Shown here: one piece after another, positions 26,929 through 35,500 of the stretch
Layout of the letters: every line of letters begins with the position of its first letter
How positions within the stretch are numbered: the stretch's first letter is position 1
Assembly (NCBI GenBank): GCA_947499545.1
Contig: CANMOZ010000001.1
Location: forward strand, 124,001-188,000
Direction: 5' to 3'
Source of the DNA: an uncultured Saccharospirillaceae bacterium
Lineage (GTDB): Bacteria > Pseudomonadota > Gammaproteobacteria > Pseudomonadales > Oceanobacteraceae
DNA length: 64,000 nucleotides
Notes under the pieces: generated by a model
What the model was told of the DNA's origin: nothing
What the model saw: only the letters and a program-made list of their open reading frames with translations
The model's database searches: none
Program-made: the position numbers and the translations under genes

Positions 26929-27849
26929 ATGGGACAATCATCACAACCTTTATCTCAATCGTCATTCACGCCTTATCATGCGATGGCATTTGGTGCGTTT
27001 TTTATTTGGGGGTTATTTCCACTTTTTTTTAAGCAACTCGCCCACATAGATGCCGTTGAAACGCTTGCCCATCGGATGCTTTGGTCAACGGTTTTGATCA
27101 TTGCATATCTATCATTTAAATTTCGCAAACACCTCCCACAGATTATTCAATTATTTAAAGAGAAAGGAGGTTTATTACTGATCACAGCCCTACTGATTTC
27201 CTTTAATTGGGGAATCTACGTCTATTCTGTCAATACCAATCGCGTCTTAGACGCTAGCCTTGGATATTTTATTAATCCACTTTTTAATATCGCTATTGGA
27301 TTACTCTTTTTCGGGGAGCGTCTTTCTAGAGCACAGTGGATCGCGTTAGGTCTGGCGATATTGGGGGCAGGAAATGAAATGGTGCGACTAGGTGGTTTGC
27401 CTTGGATATCCATGGGTATGGCTCTGAGTTTTGCACTTTACGCTGGGATCAGAAAAAAAATGAACGTCGATGCAACTTATGCGTTCCTCATTGAGACGCT
27501 CATTATGACCCCAATTGCTGTTGTGTACCTAATCTATCTATATTCGAAGCCCAATGGCTTGGCCCATATTCAACCATTAGACCCTATCTTTTTTGTGCTC
27601 TGTGGACTCATGACCGTTGTACCCTTAACTTGGTTTAACCAATCGGCGCGCTTCGTTCCTCTGTCTACACTAGGCTTGATTCAGTACATTGCACCTTCCA
27701 TGCTATTCCTTTTTGGGTGGATGCTTTACAAAGAACCCCTCGACCTGGAACGATTGCTGTCGTTTTGTTTCATTTGGCTTGGCCTCATTATTGTCGTCTT
27801 TAGCCATTCCATTAAACGAATATATAAAGCTCCCGTAGATGCAACTTAG
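26929..27849 (+). CDS. rarD: EamA family transporter RarD
   Basis: 306 aa with ten predicted helices in the drug/metabolite transporter superfamily. RarD hallmarks: GAFFIWGLFPLFFKQLAHIDAVETLAHRMLWS, NWGIYVYSVNTNRVLDASLGYFINPLFNIAIG and FVPLSTLGLIQYIAPSMLFLFGWMLYKE. The family exports amino-acid-like or other small molecules; historically linked to chloramphenicol resistance, but the substrate is unknown. AGGAGG upstream of the ATG sets the start. Confidence 0.9.
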   Translation: MGQSSQPLSQSSFTPYHAMAFGAFFIWGLFPLFFKQLAHIDAVETLAHRMLWSTVLIIAYLSFKFRKHLPQIIQLFKEKGGLLLITALLISFNWGIYVYSVNTNRVLDASLGYFINPLFNIAIGLLFFGERLSRAQWIALGLAILGAGNEMVRLGGLPWISMGMALSFALYAGIRKKMNVDATYAFLIETLIMTPIAVVYLIYLYSKPNGLAHIQPLDPIFFVLCGLMTVVPLTWFNQSARFVPLSTLGLIQYIAPSMLFLFGWMLYKEPLDLERLLSFCFIWLGLIIVVFSHSIKRIYKAPVDAT

Positions 27850-27863
27850 GTAATTGATGCTCC

Positions 27864-27902
27864 AACACCCCGACTCTGTATTGACACTCTCATCGGGGTG
27901 TT
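27864..27902 (+). terminator. Hairpin terminator after rarD
   Basis: AACACCCCGA (27864-27873) pairs perfectly with TCGGGGTGTT (27893-27902) around a 19-nt loop, beginning 14 bp after the rarD stop. It is followed by TCT and A residues, so termination may be stronger on the minus strand. Confidence 0.65.
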
Positions 27903-27949
27903 CTAAAAAAGACATGGTTTTATTACAATAAAGACAGAGAAATCAAAAC

Positions 27950-28888
27950 ATGCCTGCACCTTCAACCACGGCTTCCAATGAACGTATGGCCATCTCTTTT
28001 GGTTTACTCGCCGTTGGCATGTGGTCTACCGTTGCAACTGCATTTAAGATTGCTCTGAGTTATTTGGATGTACTACAGCTTTTGTTCATAGCCAATGCAG
28101 CATCGGTAGCTGCCCTGTCTCTGTTAATTATTATTAGAATAAAATCATTACCCAAATATTGGTGGAAAGCGCACTGGGAACGCAGCTTTGCCTATGGCTT
28201 ACTGAATCCTACGCTTTATTATTGGGTCCTATTTGCGGCCTACGATCATTTGCCTGCACAAATTGCTCAACCCATCAATTATACTTGGGCCCTTGTACTG
28301 AGTTTTTTGGCTGCATGGCGATTCGGGCATAAGCTAAAAACGGTTGACTGGATAGCGTTTATTTTAGGTTATGCCGGGGTGATGATTCTCATCTTGCCAG
28401 GCCAGGAAAATTCAGAGGGTTTTTCATGGCTTGGCGTCGCGCTAGCCATCGCCAGCACCCTATTATGGGCTTCTTACTGGGTTCTCAACCAAGGAGAGAC
28501 TCGACCGCCCTTACTCGGACTGTGGCAATCCTTTATATGCGCTCTACCGGTTAATGCTGTATTAGTATTGTTGTTTTCTGATTTTCCGGCATGGGATGTC
28601 AAAGCTTGGTGTGCGGGTTTTTATGTCGGGGCCTTTGAAATGGGGTTTGCCTTTGCCGCTTGGTTAATGGCATTGAGATACACCCAACATACTGCACGCA
28701 TTAGCAATCTAATATTTCTATCCCCCTTGCTATCCTTATGCCTGATTCATTGGGTGTTAGGTGAACCTATTTACGATTCGACTCCCATCGGGCTTGGCTT
28801 CATTTTATTTGGTTTATTCGTGCAGCAGCAAGGCGAAAAACTCAAGCATCAACTTTTGAGGTTCTCCCCTAGCACGCGCTCAAGATAA
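27950..28888 (+). CDS. EamA/DMT family transporter
   Basis: 312 aa with about ten membrane helices and two EamA halves. Cues: GLLAVGMWSTVATAFKIAL at the start, HLPAQIAQPINYTWALVLSFLAAW, DWIAFILGYAGVMILILPG, and the second half ending FILFGLFVQQQGEKLKHQ. The family exports metabolites or amino acids. It is separate from rarD (a terminator lies between), so it is not a two-gene operon. No substrate is suggested by the neighbours. Confidence 0.85.
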   Translation: MPAPSTTASNERMAISFGLLAVGMWSTVATAFKIALSYLDVLQLLFIANAASVAALSLLIIIRIKSLPKYWWKAHWERSFAYGLLNPTLYYWVLFAAYDHLPAQIAQPINYTWALVLSFLAAWRFGHKLKTVDWIAFILGYAGVMILILPGQENSEGFSWLGVALAIASTLLWASYWVLNQGETRPPLLGLWQSFICALPVNAVLVLLFSDFPAWDVKAWCAGFYVGAFEMGFAFAAWLMALRYTQHTARISNLIFLSPLLSLCLIHWVLGEPIYDSTPIGLGFILFGLFVQQQGEKLKHQLLRFSPSTRSR

Positions 28889-29014
28889 TCTTAACTTGGC
28901 AGCCTATGTCATTTCGCTTAACGATATGATGACTTCATTCGCCTATAAGCATAATAACTCTTTTGAAATGATGTCTTCGCGATGTAATCGCTATCAATCA
29001 CACAAGGACGTAAC

Positions 29015-29758
29015 ATGACACCTTTCATTGCAGAAATACTCGGGACCTTTTTTTTAATTTTATTGGGTGCAGGCGTCGTGGCTAACGTCAACCTTAAACA
29101 AACAGCCGGTCATAATTCAGGATGGATTGTAATCACGCTTGCATGGGGGCTAGCGGTTTTTACAGGCGTCATCATTGCAGCGCCTTTTAGCGGAGCACAC
29201 CTCAATCCTGCTGTTTCTTTTGGGCTTGCGATTGCGGGCGTATTTTCCTGGGAGTTGGTTCCACTCTACGTTGGAGCTCAGTTGCTGGGCGCTATGCTGG
29301 GTGCTTTAACGGTTTGGTTAATGTACAAAGACCATTTCGATGTCACACCCTGCCCCAAAGCCAAACTTTCCGTGTTCTCCACCTCTCCGGCCATATCTAA
29401 CCCTACAAGCAATTTGTTTTCTGAACTGGTTGGAACCTTTGTCTTAGTCTTTACCATCCTTTATCTGGCTGCTCCCAGTGTTCATCTAGAAGGTTCAGCA
29501 CCCATTCAAATTGGATTAGGTTCACTCGGTGCCTTACCTGTCGCTTTATTGGTGGTTGTCATCGGATTATCCTTGGGCGGCACAACTGGTTACGCCATTA
29601 ATCCAGCGCGAGATTTTGGACCAAGGGTTGTGCACTCACTGTTACCCATCACTCAAAAAGGAAGCAGTGAATGGCGCTATGCCTGGGTACCCATTGTAGG
29701 CCCATTGCTGGGAGGCACTTTAGCCGCGATGCTTCACTTACTCCTCAAAAGCGTGTAA
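29015..29758 (+). CDS. Aquaglyceroporin (MIP family, GlpF-like)
   Basis: 247 aa, six helices and two half-helices bearing the NPA boxes: SGAHLNPAVSFGLAIAG near 65-80 and GYAINPARDFGPRVVH near 192-206. The D after the second NPAR (NPARD) is the marker of glycerol facilitators rather than pure aquaporins. It passes glycerol or other small polyols and water. AAGGA seven bases upstream of the ATG fixes the start. No glycerol kinase is near, so it is a stand-alone gene. Confidence 0.9.
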   Translation: MTPFIAEILGTFFLILLGAGVVANVNLKQTAGHNSGWIVITLAWGLAVFTGVIIAAPFSGAHLNPAVSFGLAIAGVFSWELVPLYVGAQLLGAMLGALTVWLMYKDHFDVTPCPKAKLSVFSTSPAISNPTSNLFSELVGTFVLVFTILYLAAPSVHLEGSAPIQIGLGSLGALPVALLVVVIGLSLGGTTGYAINPARDFGPRVVHSLLPITQKGSSEWRYAWVPIVGPLLGGTLAAMLHLLLKSV

Positions 29759-29855
29759 GTACAAACTACAATCAAGTTTTTTTACCGCTAACTGGGTTGA
29801 TTGAAAGCGCTTTTCTCCTGCGGAAACTACCCTTAGAGGATGGTATTTCGATTGA

Positions 29856-30740
29856 GTGAACTGCGCTTTGGAAGCTCCCAAAAAGCCCCCAAATGAGTCA
29901 GGGCGACTACAAGCCCTACGCCAACTCAACCTATTGGATACGGCCACTGAAGAGCGATTCGATAGAATAACGCGCTTAGCTCAGAGGCTCTTTGAGGTGC
30001 CCTTTGCTTTGGTTAGCCTTATTGATGCAAACCGTCAATGGTTTAAATCCTGCCAGGGGCTCAATGCTTCTGAAACACCCAGAGCCGTTTCATTTTGTGG
30101 GCATGCCATCTTATCAGATGAACCTTTCTACATTCCAAATGCGCTTGAAGACCCTAGGTTTTCAGACAATCCATTAGTGACAGGTGAACCTTTCATTCAA
30201 AGCTATTTGGGATATCCACTCAAAGCACCCAGCGGCGATCGCATCGGTACTCTCTGCGTCATTGATATAAAACCTAGAGATTACCGAGACGCCGACATAA
30301 GAGCCCTGATCGACTTGGGCGCTCTGGTTGAAGCCGAACTCACACGCCAACACCTCTTTCAAGCAAGAACCCGCATTCTGCATCACGAATTAACCTTAAA
30401 AGCACTTAAAAAAATTGTTGGCGGTATCCAGTATCGCTGCGCTATTAACCCCCCTCACGAGATTGAATCGATCAGCGGAGAAGTAGAAGCCCTAATCGGT
30501 CAGCCTGCAACCTTACTGATCGAATCACCAACCCACTGGGCAAAACAGGTTGTTCACCCAGATGACCTTCACGAAGTATTGCAAGCCTATCAAGAGGCCT
30601 CCAAAGACCAACCCACGCTGATTCGTTACCGGGTCAAAAACAAAGACGAGCAATACATTCAAGTGACTGACCACTTCATATATGTATTAGACGAGCGTGA
30701 GTCACCCACTTCCATTCTAGGGGTCATAAAACCCTGCTAA
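29856..30740 (+). CDS. GAF-PAS sensory protein without output domain
   Basis: 294 aa, soluble. The GAF domain (about 20-165) has ERFDRITRLAQRLFEVPFALVSLIDANRQWFKSCQGL, AVSFCGHAIL, LYIPNA-like FYIPNALEDPRFSDNPLV and YLGYPLKAPSGDRIGTLCVIDI, typical of the GAF domain that precedes kinases or GGDEF proteins. A PAS fold (about 185-292) ends the protein. No kinase, GGDEF, EAL or REC domain follows, so it may signal by protein contact or have lost its output. The start is a GTG; its ribosome-binding site is weak. A type III chaperone gene is 165 bp downstream on the same strand. Confidence 0.75.
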   Translation: MNCALEAPKKPPNESGRLQALRQLNLLDTATEERFDRITRLAQRLFEVPFALVSLIDANRQWFKSCQGLNASETPRAVSFCGHAILSDEPFYIPNALEDPRFSDNPLVTGEPFIQSYLGYPLKAPSGDRIGTLCVIDIKPRDYRDADIRALIDLGALVEAELTRQHLFQARTRILHHELTLKALKKIVGGIQYRCAINPPHEIESISGEVEALIGQPATLLIESPTHWAKQVVHPDDLHEVLQAYQEASKDQPTLIRYRVKNKDEQYIQVTDHFIYVLDERESPTSILGVIKPC

Positions 30741-30905
30741 ATAATAGCGCCCGGTTTTAAAGTGTCTTCACTTAAGAGCCAGCGCTAACTTCGATGTCAT
30801 CGGACTGGGTTATTTCGACAATTATTCGCCTAAAAAGGCTATTGTTTCCTGAGTAACTTTGGCACACTTGGGCAGTTATTTAGTTATCGATAAGAAGTGG
30901 GTTGT

Positions 30906-31382
30906 ATGAGCTTGTCCCCGTTTGAGCAACTAATCAAAGAGTTCGGCCAGACACTGGGCCTTCCTGAACTGGCTCTCGATGAAGAGTCTCGCTGTCATTT
31001 GGTGGTGGATGATGAAATTCTGATCTCATTTGAGTTCCAGGCTGAAGAGGGGCAGTTATTGCTTTCAGCGCCTGTTGGCGATCCAAGTGAACTCGGATCC
31101 GAAGATTTGTTGAAGCATCTTTTGGTGAGTAACTTAACCGCTGCAGCTATGGGGGAGCCTATTTTAGGGCTTGAACCTACCACTCAAACACTGTTGCTGG
31201 TTCATCGACTGCCCACCGAACATCTAGATAATGCACGCCTGCAAACAGATGTAGAACGTTTTATTGCCTTCGTTGAACACTGGCAAACGGAGATACGCAG
31301 TGAGCACTGGAAAGAGCAAACGGCTCCAGAACACAATACCGGAGAGCCTAACTCAGGACCTGGCCACTTCATGAGCGTTTAG
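30906..31382 (+). CDS. CesT-family type III secretion chaperone
   Basis: 158 aa, strongly acidic, as expected of a class I type III secretion chaperone. It fits the CesT/Tir-chaperone pattern: PFEQLIKEFGQTLGLPELALDE, a beta-hairpin (RCHLVVDDEILISFEF), LLLSAPVGD, LLKHLLVSNLTAAAMGEPILGLEP, TLLLVHRLPTEHLDNARL and VERFIAFVEHWQ. These chaperones dimerise, keep an effector unfolded at its N-terminus and bring it to the injectisome. ATG at 30906 is preferred over GTG at 30897. The next gene, 133 bp downstream on the same strand, is the natural candidate client. The tail after residue 130 is low-complexity and acidic. Confidence 0.82.
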   Translation: MSLSPFEQLIKEFGQTLGLPELALDEESRCHLVVDDEILISFEFQAEEGQLLLSAPVGDPSELGSEDLLKHLLVSNLTAAAMGEPILGLEPTTQTLLLVHRLPTEHLDNARLQTDVERFIAFVEHWQTEIRSEHWKEQTAPEHNTGEPNSGPGHFMSV

Positions 31383-31397
31383 TCACAAAAGCTCCGT

Positions 31398-31440
31398 CCT
31401 CAGGCCGATAAAAGAGCAGCCCGCTTAAATCAGCCTGAGG
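31398..31440. repeat. Inverted repeat between chaperone and effector candidate
   Basis: CCTCAGGC (31398-31405) pairs with GCCTGAGG (31433-31440), loop 27 nt. It lies in the 133-bp gap and could attenuate transcription between chaperone and client; no T tract follows. Confidence 0.4.
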
Positions 31441-31515
31441 CATTCTGTTCTGCACATTACACGAATGGATGATTGTTTGATCGCCACATGGAATGGCTTT
31501 TTTGGAGTTCATTTT

Positions 31516-33219
31516 ATGGCAACCATCGATTCACCTTTATCCTCTAGCGTGTCTAATAGCACTACACAACTACCTCCCAAAGCGGCATCAAGAGCCAACC
31601 GCCTGTTACACCGCATCAGTTTTCGCATGCTTCAAGGCGCAAGCAAAGTTTTTCCACCATTAAAACATTTGGTTAACCGCTGGAGAGAAAAACACCAAGC
31701 CCCCATTATAGATGTTTGGGGAAAAAGTGTGCACGATACCTTAGTGGACCAAGGGAAGCTGTCAGGCATTACCCCACTCAGCGCCCGCACATTAAAAATC
31801 GCCGAATCACTCGCCACTAAAAATTCGGTAAAAGCCTCTGAACAGGCTTATTATTCCGGACTCGCTCATAAGCTCCATCAATCAGAGCCCATTCAAACTT
31901 GCCTTGAACAAGTATTTGTCGAAATTCCCTCTTCTCAACAGTCTGCTGTGCGGGCAAAACTGTTGGATTTGATTCACCATCAAGCGTTTAAAGCTTACCA
32001 AGATAATGGGTACCAACCGCTTAGCCAGTTACAAATAGAGCACACCGAGGCTTTCATAATAGGTTGCTTGTTGACTCCTGATAAAATCTTAGAGAAATCA
32101 TTCTCACAGTTTTCAAACCTGATACACCACCCAACGACGAGCCTACAGCTGGTCCCTTACTTTAGGGAATGCGTCGATATCATTGAGTTAAAAGCTAATT
32201 TAGCAACCTCCGAATTAGGGGACATTAATCAAAACCAAGCGTTATTGGTCAATCACTTTAAAGCGTTGCTTGCTGACTATTCTCTCGATAATCAACAACG
32301 CCTATTCAAAAGTGCGCAATCTAATCACGTGATTAGAGCCCTCGTGACTGCTCTCACTTCAACGACAGCCGCCATGAACTTAATGGATTTTGCTGAAGCG
32401 CAAGGGATGGAGGATTCACAAAAGCCGTTGCTCGATCTTATTGTTGGCCCAGCCAGCAAGCTTGAAGCCTTTATGATGGCTCTTGATGAAACACTTCATG
32501 ATACTTTAGCAAATGCAACGCAATGGCAAACCGAGTTACTCAAAAGCTCTCATGCAGGCAATTTAGAAGCGCTTCCTCAACCGATTTGGGGTTCATTAGT
32601 GCAGGAAGCTCAACTACGGTTTGGGCTTGATATTGATAATTGCCGGACCATAAATCACTCTAGCATTCAACCCATAAGCATTGCTGTGGAAGCACTGCCG
32701 CAACAAGAGCCCAGCTTCAAGCCTTATCCTGAGGACCCATTAATTAATGATCAGTTTGTTCAGGATGTGACTCGGTCAACATGGGTTATCAACAATACCC
32801 TTTTATCGGGCTCTAGAGAGAATAGACTTAATCGATTTAAAAGCTGTTTTACTGATGAATCACTACAGACGATGATTACCAGCCATATTCATCAAGGTTG
32901 GTTGGCAGACCCCTTAGAAGCCATTTTTGATCATTCTGGCAGGTATACTCTTAAAAATGGTGCAACGACCTACACCTTAACCATAGATTCAAAAAATCAT
33001 TGCCTTAACGTGAAAGCCTTGTTCCAAGCTCAGTTGAGTCACGCGAATACGCTCAACGAACAGGGCATCATAGAAATGTCTGAGCTTGACCCGGCACTGA
33101 GTCATTTGTGGTACGAGTTGGAAGGTTTTATCCCGTTAGAAAACAATAGCCCTTCTGGTCCATTAAAAATATTATCTATATCGGGTGAAATAAAAACTTT
33201 CCAGCCTGACTCTCAATAA
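31516..33219 (+). CDS. Candidate type III secreted effector (no known domain)
   Basis: 567 aa from the ATG at 31516, which has TGGAG eight bases upstream; a longer frame to 31465 is possible. The N-terminus is rich in Ser, Thr and Pro (ATIDSPLSSSVSNSTTQLPP), typical of secretion signals. A basic segment (about 20-65, RANRLLHRISFRMLQGASK) could form the chaperone-binding region. The rest is mainly helical, without transmembrane helices, signal peptide or a family I recognise. Its position directly after the CesT-like chaperone is the main evidence for an effector. The enzymatic activity is unknown. A convergent gene follows 72 bp after the stop, with a shared hairpin. Confidence 0.6.
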   Translation: MATIDSPLSSSVSNSTTQLPPKAASRANRLLHRISFRMLQGASKVFPPLKHLVNRWREKHQAPIIDVWGKSVHDTLVDQGKLSGITPLSARTLKIAESLATKNSVKASEQAYYSGLAHKLHQSEPIQTCLEQVFVEIPSSQQSAVRAKLLDLIHHQAFKAYQDNGYQPLSQLQIEHTEAFIIGCLLTPDKILEKSFSQFSNLIHHPTTSLQLVPYFRECVDIIELKANLATSELGDINQNQALLVNHFKALLADYSLDNQQRLFKSAQSNHVIRALVTALTSTTAAMNLMDFAEAQGMEDSQKPLLDLIVGPASKLEAFMMALDETLHDTLANATQWQTELLKSSHAGNLEALPQPIWGSLVQEAQLRFGLDIDNCRTINHSSIQPISIAVEALPQQEPSFKPYPEDPLINDQFVQDVTRSTWVINNTLLSGSRENRLNRFKSCFTDESLQTMITSHIHQGWLADPLEAIFDHSGRYTLKNGATTYTLTIDSKNHCLNVKALFQAQLSHANTLNEQGIIEMSELDPALSHLWYELEGFIPLENNSPSGPLKILSISGEIKTFQPDSQ

Positions 33220-33225
33220 TATCTT

Positions 33226-33262
33226 TAGCCCACACGACTTATCTATTGGTTTTTGTGGGCTA
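33226..33262. terminator. Bidirectional hairpin between convergent genes
   Basis: TAGCCCACA (33226-33234) pairs with TGTGGGCTA (33254-33262) around a 19-nt T-rich loop. It separates the two convergent effector-like genes and may terminate both. Confidence 0.6.
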
Positions 33263-33291
33263 CCGCTTGATACTGTTTTACTCAGAATACC

Positions 33292-34569
33292 TTAGGCTCT
33301 CGCTGTCATGAGATATTGACGATCCTCAATATCATCTACATGTGACTTAAGCACACTCAGAATGTTTGGTTTTTCTTGAGAGTAGGCATCAATAGCATAC
33401 CCCCCTAAAACTTTCTCTTCCGGACCCTGATAAAATGAATCCCTCAATTCCAACCGAGCTTGTTCTTGCAAAGACGCTGGCTCTTCACTTTGACGAAGTT
33501 CGAGATATTCCATGAGGGCTTTACAGGTTTTTGGATCAGCTAAAGAGTTTTCGAATTTTTGCTCAAATCCAAACGCTTCACACAGCGTTCTCAACCAGGT
33601 ACCTTTTGCCGTAACACCATCGTACATATGATCCATATGAACAAGCTCGGTTGACTGCCTTAACTCTGAAGGAACAGGCGATATTTCGCGCATCGAGCGT
33701 TGAACCTGATTTGTCATGTATTTAGCACTTTGCTGTACTACCTTATGGGTGCCGGTCTGTACTAATTTTGGCAGGGCTTTTTGAACAAGTGATGCAGCAA
33801 TGGGTTCTGTCACAGAAACGCCCCGTGTCACGGCACTCTCTGTGGCCAATGCAACCCCTCCGGTAATGGCGGTCAAAATAAACAACAAAGGTTTCGTTAC
33901 AGCAGATACAACTTTCGCATTACGCTTATCGGTATAATACTGCTCTAACGTTGTTAAGACAGCGGCCCTTAACACCTGAACCTCTTGCGTTCTACCCAAT
34001 TTAGTATGGCAGTTTTTTGCGGTTTTATTCGCGTAATAGGCTTTAATACTATCGTTAACGGAAGAAAGAAAGGGAACAAATCCCAACCAAAACTCACCCT
34101 TTTCTGTTACCTTACCTATTCTTTCTCCAAGACCAGGGTGATGTTTTTCCAAACACTCAATTAATGCTGGGTCTTTTGCGATTAACCTCAAATGATCAGC
34201 AAGTTCGTGAATACGCTGATATTTTTTTAAATGCCTCTGTACATATTTAACATCTTGTACTTTCAAATACCCATGATAGTCTATTTTTCTGTCAGAAAGA
34301 ATGTGAGCAACGATCGTTTTAGCCGTTAACTTATCGTAATCTTCTGATCTAAGTTGCTCTTGCAATGCGCCTTTGAAAGCTAATAAAGTTTCCTTACGAG
34401 CGGTCTGTACAAGTGAATCCTGAGTAAAATTTTTAAATTTACGGCCAATTAAACTTGAATTTTGCACATGGAAATTTTCGTGATCGTATATCACCTCACC
34501 GTGCTCTTTATCTGATGTAAATTGATAAAATGCACCTAAAGACGACGGAGTACTACTGGTGAGTTGCAT
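33292..34569 (-). CDS. Unrecognised protein, second candidate effector
   Basis: 425 aa from the ATG at 34569 (AAGGAA six bases upstream); an ATG six codons earlier is also possible. The N-terminus MQLTSSTPSSLGAFYQF is Ser/Thr-rich with no signal peptide, compatible with type III secretion. The rest is helical and charged, with one hydrophobic stretch near the middle (KPLLFILTAITGGVALATES) that may cross or insert into a membrane. No domain was recognised. It is convergent with the chaperone-linked effector candidate and divergent from a small outer membrane protein. DNA is AT-rich compared with the neighbouring housekeeping block. Confidence 0.5.
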   Translation of the reverse strand: MQLTSSTPSSLGAFYQFTSDKEHGEVIYDHENFHVQNSSLIGRKFKNFTQDSLVQTARKETLLAFKGALQEQLRSEDYDKLTAKTIVAHILSDRKIDYHGYLKVQDVKYVQRHLKKYQRIHELADHLRLIAKDPALIECLEKHHPGLGERIGKVTEKGEFWLGFVPFLSSVNDSIKAYYANKTAKNCHTKLGRTQEVQVLRAAVLTTLEQYYTDKRNAKVVSAVTKPLLFILTAITGGVALATESAVTRGVSVTEPIAASLVQKALPKLVQTGTHKVVQQSAKYMTNQVQRSMREISPVPSELRQSTELVHMDHMYDGVTAKGTWLRTLCEAFGFEQKFENSLADPKTCKALMEYLELRQSEEPASLQEQARLELRDSFYQGPEEKVLGGYAIDAYSQEKPNILSVLKSHVDDIEDRQYLMTARA

Positions 34570-34751
34570 AATGGTTTCCTTTTCCATTTACAAACGACCT
34601 CTTTGTTAAACACTAAATTGGCTGAATAACACAACGACAGTTTTTTTTACATGCTTTAAATTCAAAATAATCATACGTATGGGCGAGTCCATATAGGACA
34701 ACCATTATCCAAATGTAAAATAACAAGACCGTTATATAAAAGTAACCATTT

Positions 34752-35447
34752 ATGAATATGAACCATAAACGCCAAGAAACCTTTAAGAAGTGTTGTTACG
34801 GATGCCTAAGCTTTTTTATTGGAATGAAATGCTTAGCAAACCCAGATACAACCTTTGGGGTAGGTATGGGTACAACGTACCACCAGGCTCATATGAGCAA
34901 ATCGCCTTACGGGCCACCGACTCAACAAGAGTATTACGACTATGGATATTTTAGATCACAAACGCCTTTCAGAGCATTTTTGTTATTAGATTACACACGC
35001 AACCTATCCGTCGGTGTCGAGTTTCAAAACTGGTCGAAATTTTCCTATCAAGAAACGCAATTGCGTCAAACCATGTCATCACCGATCGGCCAGGAAACAT
35101 CAGAATATCAGGCGCAATTATTTGGAGTGAGAGTGGATTGGCGTTGGTTCCCATTCAATTCTTCATGGTCTGGCTTTTACTCTGGTTTACAGTTAGGTTT
35201 TGCTGCAGGAAAAGGTCGTGTGGTTGACAAAAAATATCAAGCAACCGAAAACCGAGAAATGCGAATGGTTGAACGTCACACTTCCTCATTTTCTATTTTT
35301 CAACCACAAGGAGGCTTGCTCATAGGTTGGCGTAATAGACACTACCAAGTACAACTCGATATGCTGCCATTGGCGCTCAACCACCCACATGAAGATGAAG
35401 AAGTCTTACTGTGGAATCTATATTTAAACGCAGGTTATCGTTTTTAA
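34752..35447 (+). CDS. Small outer-membrane beta-barrel protein
   Basis: 231 aa with a probable signal peptide (basic start, FKKCCYGCLSFFIGMKCLANP; cleavage likely after CLA). The mature part alternates polar and aromatic residues in strands and ends LYLNAGYRF, the C-terminal Phe expected for insertion by BamA. It resembles small eight-stranded barrels of the OmpW/OmpX class but has no firm family. It is divergent from the unrecognised effector-like gene, and the Shine-Dalgarno is weak. Confidence 0.65.
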   Translation: MNMNHKRQETFKKCCYGCLSFFIGMKCLANPDTTFGVGMGTTYHQAHMSKSPYGPPTQQEYYDYGYFRSQTPFRAFLLLDYTRNLSVGVEFQNWSKFSYQETQLRQTMSSPIGQETSEYQAQLFGVRVDWRWFPFNSSWSGFYSGLQLGFAAGKGRVVDKKYQATENREMRMVERHTSSFSIFQPQGGLLIGWRNRHYQVQLDMLPLALNHPHEDEEVLLWNLYLNAGYRF

Positions 35448-35500
35448 TGAAGTAGAGAACGGTGTGGCGAAAATCTAAAAGATATTTCTAAGATGGTTTA

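Noticed and set aside
30860-30874. TGGCACACTTGGGCA resembling a sigma-54 promoter upstream of the type III chaperone gene
   Set aside because: The GG and GC elements are one base closer than the required spacing and the -12 part lacks TTGC, so it is probably chance.
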